This document shows, one piece after another, positions 55,476 to 64,000 of a stretch of 64,000 nucleotides of DNA (the stretch's first letter is position 1; the number at the start of each line of letters is the position of its first letter). This stretch comes from Gnetum montanum. Taxonomy: Eukaryota; Streptophyta; Gnetopsida; Gnetales; Gnetaceae. The DNA lies in NCBI GenBank assembly GCA_015680685.1, contig MNCI01018080.1:289630-353629 (forward strand), read 5' to 3'. Under the pieces are notes generated by a model. The model had not been told where the DNA came from and made no database searches. It saw nothing but the letters and a program-made list of their open reading frames with translations. A program made the position numbers and the translations under genes.

Positions 55476-58400
55476 ATGGTGCACAAGGGCAAACGTAACC
55501 ATAGGGGACTTGCCAAGGTAGACGAGGTGAAGGAGACTCTGGGACACCTCTCCAAGGCATGCGTTGAGGTACGGCAAGAGGGTCCATCTGCTTAGTAAGT
55601 CGCTACGCTACCCTCATTTCCATTATGTAATGCATTAGGTGATGTATGGGGTTAGATTGTCATTGTTGTTGTTATTGTTAGTTTTGCAACCATTGCCACT
55701 ATTTTTGTTGTCGCCTTGTCCACTATGTTGTGCTTGTCGCTACTTGGCTGCAACGGTCGTATGGGTGCTATGCTACAACTACATGCGGTATTGCCCTGGC
55801 CGCCATTGTTAAGAATGGTTACTGCATTATTGTAGGGGTTTGGGTGGTTCTGGGTGGTGTAGCGCATGCTCGACATAGCGTGCCACTCTTAGAGGGGTTT
55901 TTTTGCTTGCCAAGTTTTGCGGCAGCATGACACATATTTGGCGTAGTGTAGCACGAGCTATTTCATGCTGTAGGATTGGGACAATGGGGGCACTGTGAAC
56001 TCTTTTTTCATTTGCACGGTTAGACTGTAATATGGTTGTTGTTACGCTATGCTGCTATGTTGTGAGGCCCTTAGGCTGTTGTATTGGTAGTCTATTACAT
56101 TGCTATGCTGTCAAACTTATAAGGCTACTACACCGTTAAATTCGCTATATTGCCAAATATGCTACACTGCAATGCCTATTACAGTGGTCTATTTGTTACA
56201 TTGTTATATGTTTGCTTGCACTTGTTCATTTACTATGTTAAATGTCGTGTATTCGTCTTGCTACGTTGTACATAGCGTGGTCATCACCCTTATGTGGAAG
56301 TGTAACTATCACGCTACATGTCTGTTATGTCGTGTCCTGTACCATGTAATTTTTACTATGAGATGCACCCGCTATTGGTACACTGTGCGGGGCTATGCTA
56401 CACTACAGGTGACACTTTGTTATGCTGCATGCAATGTTTACTTCCATTCTATGTGAGACTTATTGTTTCATGCTAAAGGAAAATTTGTAATTGAAGGATC
56501 ACGCTACACTACATGTAAACAGAGGGTCATGCTACGCTATATGCAAATAGAGGATCACACTACGCTACATCAGTAATCCTCACTTGAACACAATGCTAAT
56601 GTTTGGGTGCTTTGTCATGCAGGGTCATGTTAAAGCCTGTTTTGATTATCCTTGAACTTGTAGGGGTCCTGTGCTGCCTCAGTGAACCTGTGGCTAACAT
56701 TCCTCCTCCCCATGCATGTATGGGGTAGTAGGCAGTCTGGTTTTGGGAAGGTGCATGAGACTTTCTACAGTTCCTCCTCCGCCATTTTAGTGTGATTGTG
56801 TGATCACACTTATCGGCTGAGACAGTCGCTGTGCTTACAAAGACTTTGTTTCCTGGGGCAAATCGGGGCATTCTGAAGTTTTTGGCTGATGGGTTGATCA
56901 AGGACGAAGGGGTAGGAGGCTCCAACCAGCACCCAAGAGGCTTGAGGTGCTTAAGTTGGATCTGGGACATGCCTAAGTACAAATTCTATCATTTATAAAA
57001 TATGCTATACATTGCCCATCACATGGGCACTTGCATTTAGAACCCACTTGGAACCATTTACTATGCTGGCGGGTAAGTCCTATAAAGGTATTTTAACATG
57101 TTGTATGCTTTGTGATATGCTAGACAGAGATGCTTATAGTATTCTTGTATGTCACCAGGTTTTACATTGACAAAGGCGGTCTTCACGGTAATACAGATGC
57201 ATTGGCGGTGGCCCAGACGGCTCTGTGAGAATTCTCTTCCATCAGGAACAGGCATGCTGGTGTCATAGAACAACTTGGGGTTGACTTCAAAACCTATCAA
57301 ACCAGGTACTCCAAAACCTATCCAATCAGGAATGGGCATCGCGCCGACCGATTACTGTTGAAGACATTCTGGTGGAACTTCCACCATTTCCTATGTCATT
57401 CAAACTTAGTATGTTAGACTATGGATTTATTCTTGTGTGTTCAAGTGATGATGTGCTTTCTTTTTTATTTTTTTTGGTTTGCTGTTAATTTTTGCAGTAG
57501 CGAGGGAATCCTGAGAGGTCACTGTGATCACCTCTGGGCATGACAATACCAACCTCTTCTTCAAGTATGGGGAGGTGGAGGAGACTTAGTGTTGGCTCTG
57601 CCATGGGGTCCCAACCACCCTTATTCATAACATTCAAGAGGCTGGGCTCATGGACTTATTTTTGGCTGTAAATTTGAATGTCCCGGTTGCGGAAATGCTT
57701 TCCCTGGTTGATTCCTTCACCAAGAAGGTTGATTGCTTCCGCACACGTGTTCACAATGTGCAGGTGGTATTTGAAATTAATGATCAACTATTTGCAAATG
57801 TTTTTGGTGTCCCTTTTGATGGTCTCCCTATAGGAGAAAAGTCCAAGAAAGATGCGAACCATTAGGGGGACATCGAGGAATGGCTAGGGATGACTAAGGA
57901 CTGAAAGGGGATTTACATCCATAAGGTCAAGCTGGCGGTGGCTGAGACGAGTTAACCAATCTTCCATGCTCATGCTTTCCCCGAGCTACTCTCCTAAGGA
58001 AAAATCCATGGAATGGAGTAGGCTTGGATAATGAGGGAGGTCATGAAAGAAGGGACTTGTTACAATTGGGCCTGGTACCTTTCTGAAGGCTTGCATGCTG
58101 AAATGGTCAAGCTTCGTGGGAAGCTTGAATCTCGTTTCAATGTGCATTACGCCTTCTTTGTAGCTTGCTTACAACACTTTGTGAAATTCCTAGTAGTCCG
58201 TGAGAATGGCTCTTAGGTACTGCAACATTGTAACCAGATATTGAAGCCATGGATTTGCCAGGTCTTCTGCACCACCCGATCCTAAGATCCCCTAGAAGCT
58301 ATTGGGGAATCACTTTCGATAATGACAAGGGATCGAGTGGGGCGTACCTTTCATGGCTGGGACAGCATGGGAGAGGTGCCCCCCATCAACATAGGAAATG

Positions 58401-60235
58401 CGTTAAGGGGGAAACACCTCATTGCAGAGATTGTAAAGACTAGGCTGCATGTTAGAAGTCTTGTCCTGCCGAAGAGACTCCCTGCACAAATGAAGAGAGG
58501 GGGAAGAAGTTGCAGATCAAAGTCTGCAGAGTGCAGCCCCCAATTGGTAAGTATGCTAAACTAGTTTTGTTAGCATAGCACTTGTTATGTTGTGCTACGC
58601 TACACAACGTCAGGAAGCATAGTGCCTGTTTCAAGTTGGAATATCCTACTAATTGCGATTATGCTTTATCAGAAGAAAGAGAAGAGGAAGAGGAAAAAAT
58701 TTTAGCCCCTGGAGTAGGGGCACCTACTGAAGAGGAGGAGGAAGAGGCCTAGGCTGCAGAAGAAGAGGCCCTTGTCGATGACCCCTTTGCAGAATGTGCT
58801 TCAGTGCTTGAAGGGAATATGAGTATTGAGGATGCCACCACACTTTTGGATTAGCTGGAAAGAGAGGGGCTGCAATTGGATGCTGGTGAGTTTGATCGAT
58901 TGCTTGATAGTTTATCGATGGGTGATCCCCCTGCTATCACCCCTGAGGGTTTGTTGGGTAGGAGCTTTGCATTGTTATGTCATTTTTCATTAGCTCTGTT
59001 GTTATCCTCTCTACCATGGCTAACATGTTTTATTGTGCAATAGACATCACTGTTGATGCCCCTGATCCTTCTTCCTCAATCTATCTCCGACCCTAGACTG
59101 GGACCCCTGATAAGTTTACCTTCATGGAGGGGGTGGTTGATGACATAATTGATGGCTTAAAGTAGATCAATCCCGAGATCGGTACACTACAATTGCTACA
59201 TTAGGCTTTTGCAGTTGTTACTTCCCTTTTTTTAACTATGACTAACATTCTTCCATACATTGTAGCCTCCCATCTCAAGTGGGATCCTCAATAGGCCGTC
59301 GAGGTTGATGTTGTGCCTGAACTTCTACCAGAGGTGGCTAAGGTACCTTGTCACATTTACAACAAAGCAAGTAAATATGCGTTGTACTCAGCACACTCCT
59401 TATGGGAGTGTAGGCATGTGAACGAAGACCTCTGGAAGAGGGTACAGAAACTGAGAAAGAGAAGACCAACCTAACTGCAGAGGTGAAGGATATTTGATCC
59501 AGAAATGAATTTTTGTTGGTCCACGATACTCACGATGGCAGTTGGTGTATGGCTGTGATTGACTATGCCAGATATTGGATAATCATACAGAACAAAAACA
59601 AGGCCAGTTACAAAATTATTGAACAATGCATGCAAATGGACCTCATAGCATAGAAGAACCAAGATTGGAAAGACTATAGCACAAAGGTTTACAAATGGGG
59701 ACAGGCACAGAAGAACCATAAACATATGTATAAGATGGAAAGTGTCGCCTATCGTAAACAGTATCGGGGTGCTACTATTAAATCACATACCCTTAGGCTA
59801 TTTCTTGACATCATTGGTGCTTCTGGTGCTTATGAGAAGTTCATGCAACAGGTGATGGTAAATGAGTCTCCTAAAAGGAAGGTGACCCTACCTGCCAGAG
59901 AGACCACCACTGCCACCTTTTCCCCAGGACCACCTAGATGGAAAACTATGAAAAAGTGGAAGGTTGTAGCAAGCATTGACGTAGGAGGGGGGAATTGGGG
60001 CAATCTCACTAAGGAGGAGATCTTGTGACATCTTGTGGCTAGCATGGATCGGATACCCTCCAACATGGACATGGGGCCATCTCGGGTTAGTCACCTTTTG
60101 TTATGTTATAGTTTATTTTGTTAAAGCCTTTATTGTAGTTTGACTCACTATTTTATTTTTCACCTTATGCAGAATTCGAATGAAGATGCGGGACCTAGTG
60201 GGATAGAAGACGGTGATGGAAATGAAGACCCATAG
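55476..60235 (+). pseudogene. Antisense spliced accessory gene, element E
   Basis: Exon 1: ATG 55476 (MVHKGKRNHRGLAKVDEVKE) to 55594, donor GTAAGT. Region 55595-57495 is intron with possible small exons (acceptor GCAG at 56622). Main exon from about 57498 (after TTTTTGCAG): LMDLFLAVNLNVPVAEML, FEINDQLFANVFGVPFDGLP, YLSEGLHAEMVKLRGKLESR, RLPAQMKRGGRSCRSK. Further introns: 58547-58672, 58958-59043, 59182-59265, 60086-60172, all GT-AG; three keep the frame. Later exons are acidic (PTEEEEEEA) and coiled-coil-like (WGQAQKNHKHMYKM). Last exon NSNEDAGPSGIEDGDGNEDP, TAG 60233-60235. Ten or so stops and one shift near 59450 make it a relic. It resembles plant-mobile/PF20167-type proteins only loosely. 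Convergent with gag-protease, divergent from RT. Confidence 0.6.
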
Positions 60236-61000
60236 CATGGCAACATAAAATTTTATTTTTTTACTTTGAATTTGATTGATTTGTAAATATTATTGATTAA
60301 CATTGAATGAAAAATAAATGCAAAATGGTTTATTTCATTTCGGTTAACCTGTTTGATTTATTTTTTTATCATTTTGGGCCCCTCAAGAGCCTCTCGTTTT
60401 AGTTTAAGGCTGTTTCGGGCCATTTATTAATGATGGTTTTTTTGTCAATATTTTTTGTTATTGCTTCAAGGTAGTAAAGTTGCCAGTTTTAGGCCTTGGT
60501 GGGTTGTGATAAGTAGTTTAAGGCCATTCTGGGCCGTGGCTAGTTAAAGGTCATTTTGGGCCACCGTTAGTTTTAGGCCATTTCAAGCCTTATGTAAGGT
60601 GATAAAAAATAGGTTGCCAGTTTTGGGCCTTAGCAGGCCATTTAGTGATGCAAACAATGGACATAATGTAAACAATGAAGAGGATGCTAGCATAAACAAT
60701 GGATATGAAGCAAACAATGTAAACAATGAACGTGACGTTGACAAAAATAGTAATCATGGTGCAAGTAGTGGAGTAATTATGCTAATGCAAATGGCAATAA
60801 TTCTTGTAGCTTCTTCCTAACCCATCATGGGCTCGGCAATGTGTATGGCTAGGAGGCTTTGTTATGATACTCCTCTATGTCATTGTCTACCACCTGAAAA
60901 TGTAGCTCAGCCCATGTTGCTTCTTCATTTGGACTAGTTTTGACTTGTTCAGGCATTTTAGTTTGAATGGGGGTTTGGTTTTCAAAGATTTCAATCTTTG
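60236..61000. other. Spacer between antisense gene and protease, element E
   Basis: T-rich start, then tandem array 3, then an AAACAATG-rich stretch (60644-60731, seven copies of AAACAATG/TAAACAATG words with short spacers). No protein supported. Convergent 3' ends of two genes meet here, so polyadenylation signals for both would be expected (AATAAATGC at about 60312 on +). Confidence 0.55.
60478..60632. repeat. Tandem repeat array 3, element E
   Basis: Five units of about 30 bp: (GCCAGTTTTAGGCCTTGGTG), AGTTTAAGGCCATTCTGGGC, TAGTTAAAGGTCATTTTGGG, TAGTTTTAGGCCATTTCAAG and GCCAGTTTTGGGCCTTAGCA. A diverged sub-family of arrays 1 and 2 with TTTAGGCC instead of TTTAAGGTC. Confidence 0.75.
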
Positions 61001-61640
61001 GACCTTGCTCCATTCCTACATTGTTTATGGCTCAGGGAGCCACCTCATTGCCATGAGTTACCACTTCCCCTCCTGTGTAGGGTAAGTGGATTTCTTAGTG
61101 TATGGCTGAAGAAACGGACCTCAGTTGGGCCAACCATCATCTCCCCAAGATCAGGTTGAACCTAGGCATTTCCTCTACCACGATAAACACTGTGCTTGTG
61201 GGGAACTGGTCCCCTGCTACAAAGGTGATGTGGACAATTCCCTTTACCACTGCCCATGCTCCATTGAATGATTTTAGGCAAGAGGTTGTCGTGGGCTTGA
61301 TTTGATCAACCAAACCCAATTTGTCCACTATTGGAAATGGAATGACATTTATAGCAGCCCCATCATCAATGTGTACCCTTCGGATCTTATTCTGACCGAC
61401 CTGAATTATGATGAACATGGGTGCCATTTTCACCTGACCCTTTTCAGGGTTATCCTTAATGAACTCATCATGAAATGTTAACTGAGTTGGTCATGGTTCC
61501 TCGGCCATAGAGGGAAGCATGATAGCATGGATCGCCTTCTCCTCTACTGACATGTTTTCGTCAATCGGTATGGACGTTAACATGCGAACCATGGCCTTGT
61601 GATGCGCAGTGGATGTCATTACCAAGTCATACAGGATTAG
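61001..61640 (-). pseudogene. Aspartic protease, element E
   Basis: Open at 61433-61137: IIIQVGQNKIRRVHIDDGAA, INVIPFPIVDKLGL, GIVHITFVAGDQFPTSTVFI, PRFNLILGR. IDDGAAINVIP is the active-site loop (D-[ST]-G position reads DDG), and LILGR..L corresponds to the second hydrophobic-Gly motif. The next codons (LAQLRSVSSAIH.EIHLPY) finish the fold before stops. A Glu-rich tail (MPEQVKTSPNEEATWAELHF) follows toward the spacer. No RT follows on this side; the next minus-strand coding sequence is 6 kb away. Confidence 0.7.
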
Positions 61641-63950
61641 AGTTGTATTTTTCCATTTCAAAGCCTATTTAACTTAGGTGAGGGAGTTAAGAAGATCCTA
61701 CCCACCATCTTGTTGTTTGTTACCTCTTTCCTCCTCCATTCCTCCTAGGAGACGAATCTCCTAAGGAGGGGTAGTTTCAGGTTGAGGACTGTGTTTCCTT
61801 GAGTGGGATGGTGACAGTTGCTTCTATGTGGCATTATTGGTTACTAACGATGAGGGGGCCATGGGTATCAAGGACAAGGGGGTAGGCTTGGGGGGACCTA
61901 AGGTGGTATGTTCCCTAGCCATCTTGTCTGCCAAATGCTCTTCCTATTTTTTTGAACGGGGAGGCGATGGTGTTGCTTTCATTGCTTGGCTTTGTGTGGT
62001 AGAAGCACTTGTTTGTTTTGGCATCTTAATAACAAATGGTGCCTGTGGTGTTGGCACAGGTGATGTAGCTTTGAGCATAAAGGGTGTAGGGGCAGATGTT
62101 TGAGGAGGGATCTTAAGGAAAAATGGTTGTCGTGGTGTTGTTTTTATTATTGTCAGGGTTGCTGCATTTCGAGGAGGGACATGCACCACGAACGGTTCCT
62201 ATGGTGGTTCTGTGTTGCCATCAATGCCAACAATGTTGATTGTATACCCCACATTGTTAGCATTTAGGGGATCCTTGTAAACGTGCATTGACTAGTTTTT
62301 CGGACGAACAGGACTACTTTCATCCAAGACTAGCTTGCCCTAATCGATCAGGCATTGGATAACATCTTTCAATGCTAGACAGTAGTCTGTATCGTGACCA
62401 CATAGTTGGTGATAGTCACAAAAACATTCTAGCTTGAAGTTCTTAGGAACTAACAGCTCATTGGGTGTGGCCAAGGAGGGTTTCCTAAGAAGCTTGTAAT
62501 ACCATTGATGTCATTTAATTACTTCCTTTGACATATGTTTGTGCTGTATATACCCATCTCCCAATAGTTTCTTTAGAAGTTTTGAAGGCTTAATGGGTAA
62601 AGGGGTGTATTTGGAGGGATCCTTATGCTCGAAGTTGGGCTTAGGCTAAGTTGATGCCTCAAGTGCTGATGTTGAGGGCTGAATGGTGTTACTTGAGCTA
62701 GATGTGGCATTAGTGGGCACCGTGGTCACCTTTTTGTTGTTGCTGTTTTTGGGTTTGGTCTCGTTAGCCATAGCAGCCACCATGGTTGTTGCAACCTTGC
62801 CCTTCTCTCTATCCTTTTTGATGTACGTTTTTTTGTATGCAACATAGACCAGGACTTTGCTAGCTTTGGCCGCATCCTAGATGCTCTTGGTCTGAGCGAA
62901 AGCTTGACTGAGGGAGTGTGGGGCTAGGTAGTAAATATTTGACTTAATAAAGTCATTTACTGCCCCCCTAAAGATGGCCAACAAGTGGGCCTCGGTGATA
63001 GGTTTGCGTATCTCATTCAAGGTGGCACTCCACCGCTGTATAAATCTTTGTACAAACTCTAGCGAATCTTGCTTGACGCTCATCAACTGGTCCAACATGA
63101 CCTCGGGTTTCAAGTTATACTTGAAGCGAGTCACGAACTAACTCAGCATCCGCTCCAAAGTTGAGATGGAGGCACATGGGAGTGCACGGTACTAGTCTAG
63201 AGCTTTGCCTGTCAAAGACATGGCAAAGACGCAGATAATGGTGTGCGGCCATTGTTGCAACAATAGAGATTTAGATCTAAACGTTACCAAATGTGCGTTG
63301 GGATCACCCTTCCCATTGTATTTCATAAATTGGAGGAGTGGCACCCTAGGGGGTAACATAAGCATGGGAATTTTTAGGCTAATGGGATCGTCATGATAAA
63401 AGTCTGTGACCTGTACTGTGTCAGAACTGGTGGCTTTGAGGCATTTGATTTTCTCAGTGAGGGTCTGGATAAGTTGAAAAGCTTGATCTAGATCCAATGA
63501 CATTGTAGATGATTGCGGGGCTACTTGAGCAGCCATCATATGTGCCGATGGGGGTTGTGGTGTAGGAGTAGTGGCCTAGCCCATGGGGGGTGTTGTTGGT
63601 GTTGCTCTTGCGAATGGTGTTGCTTGAGCTATCCACCACCCAGTGGGTGGTGATGTTAATGCAGTAGTCGCTGGTGGGGCTATGGGATTGATGGCTTTCC
63701 TGATTAGTAGGATGGCCCACAGCCCTGCACTAGGTTGTGCTACGTGCTAAAGTTGATGTGCTTGGGGTTGCACATAGTATGATACCTGAGAGGGTTGTGC
63801 CATAGGTAAGGAAGGGGTTGGTGCCCACCACACAGTTGAGACTGGCTTAGCCACTAGTGGTGGGACAGGTGTAGATGAGGGACCAGAGGTGAAGCTCGCA
63901 TGCGACTGAGATGTGGATAGAGTGTGGACGTATGGTAGCATAGCCATGAC
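61641..63950 (-). pseudogene. Gag, element E
   Basis: N-terminal Pro/Ser/Thr/Ala-rich region (63950-63560; FTSGPSSTPVPPLVAKP). A short coiled stretch (LDQAFQLIQTLTEKIKCLKA) leads to the gag core: LLQFMKYNGKGDPNAHLVTF, SLTGKALD, VTRFKYNLKPEVMLDQLMSV, FVQRFIQRWSATLNEIRKPI, LLAIFRGAVNDFIKSNIYYL. A spacer rich in Lys/Thr/Ser follows. The zinc finger CDYHQLCGHDTDYC is at 62379-62420 with LKDVIQCLID.GKL after it, the form usual for Tat-type gag. DPLNANNVGY and a proline-rich linker lead to protease. Stops are few (about ten over 770 codons), so E is younger than D and B. The N-terminus may extend beyond 64000. Confidence 0.75.
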
Positions 63951-64000
63951 TGACGTTGGGTACGCTGCTAGGGTAGAATGAGAAGGAAGGGTGACTGGGA

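Larger units (their letters stand above)
47611..64000 (-). mobile_element. Element E: Tat/Ogre-like giant retrotransposon (right end outside)
   Basis: On the minus strand, from right to left: gag (63950-61434), protease, a gap holding an opposite-strand spliced gene (55476-60235), RT with two RNase H domains, integrase, tandem repeats, polypurine tract and a 2148-bp 3' LTR. With the missing 5' LTR and leader it must exceed 18 kb, in the range of Ogre elements. The archaeal-type second RNase H assigns it to the Tat lineage. The large gap between protease and RT is where Ogre elements carry an intron. Confidence 0.75.

Noticed and set aside
56100-56456. 118-codon Cys/Tyr-rich + ORF
   Set aside because: It lies in the presumed first intron of the antisense gene, full of TACGCTA words. 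No homologous block recognised in D and the composition follows the repeats.
56596-56982. 128-codon minus ORF
   Set aside because: It lies opposite the antisense gene's upstream region. No gag or pol motif, and it is not in D, so I leave it as unassigned.
1-64000. Intact host protein-coding gene, tRNA, rRNA or bacterial operon
   Set aside because: No frame or structure outside retroelement parts had supporting motifs. The longest open frames all map to element genes or their antisense.

Overview
This window looks like intergenic DNA from a large, repeat-rich seed-plant genome. A gymnosperm-like genome with slow turnover of old retroelements is my guess, but the sequence does not prove it. 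I see no intact host gene, tRNA, rRNA, CRISPR array or bacterial-type operon. Almost every base can be assigned to LTR retrotransposons nested inside one another. Their reading frames carry many stops and frameshifts, so most coding features are labelled pseudogene.

Stratigraphy. The oldest layer is element D (+ strand, Ty3/gypsy, Tat/Ogre-like). It survives as four pieces: 7913-8089, 21236-23711, 43404-44880 (gag and protease) and 45169-47610 (an opposite-strand gene). Four elements have cut into D. Element C (+, Athila-like) ends at 7912 and begins left of the window. Element A (-, Athila-like, 8090-21235) has 897-bp LTRs and target duplications CCTAC/CCTGC. Element B (-, Athila-like, 23712-43403) has target duplications GTAAT/TTAAT. 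Element E (-, Tat/Ogre-like) runs from 47611 past the right edge. B is itself split by a Ty1/copia-type element at 30739-37263 with a perfect ACAAG duplication. C carries the end of another Tat/Ogre-like LTR (1-796) in its integrase region and a ~0.95 kb foreign insert near 3805-4748.

Architecture. The three Athila-like copies share the order LTR - tRNA-Asp-type primer site - gag - protease - RT - RNase H - integrase - buried polypurine tract - ~2 kb spacer with an LTR-like internal promoter - extra ORF - polypurine tract - LTR. The extra ORF resembles the 'putative plant transposon protein' family (PF20167-like) followed by a long coiled-coil-like tail. Element E has a 2.1 kb LTR with six palindromes spaced about 190 bp apart, and a pol with a second RNase H, the hallmark of the Tat lineage. 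It also has an opposite-strand, intron-containing gene (55476-60235) between protease and RT. That gene has its own TATA region and GT-AG introns of 84-126 nt. D carries the same arrangement. The copia-type element lacks pol and carries only gag plus a second, PF20167-like ORF.

The most interesting pattern is shared by unrelated families. Each carries a plant-specific accessory ORF, and each accessory ORF sits downstream of an internal region that reuses the palindromes or promoter words of that family's own LTR. The strongest single candidate for something undescribed is the spliced antisense gene of E and D, possibly lying inside an Ogre-type gag-pol intron.
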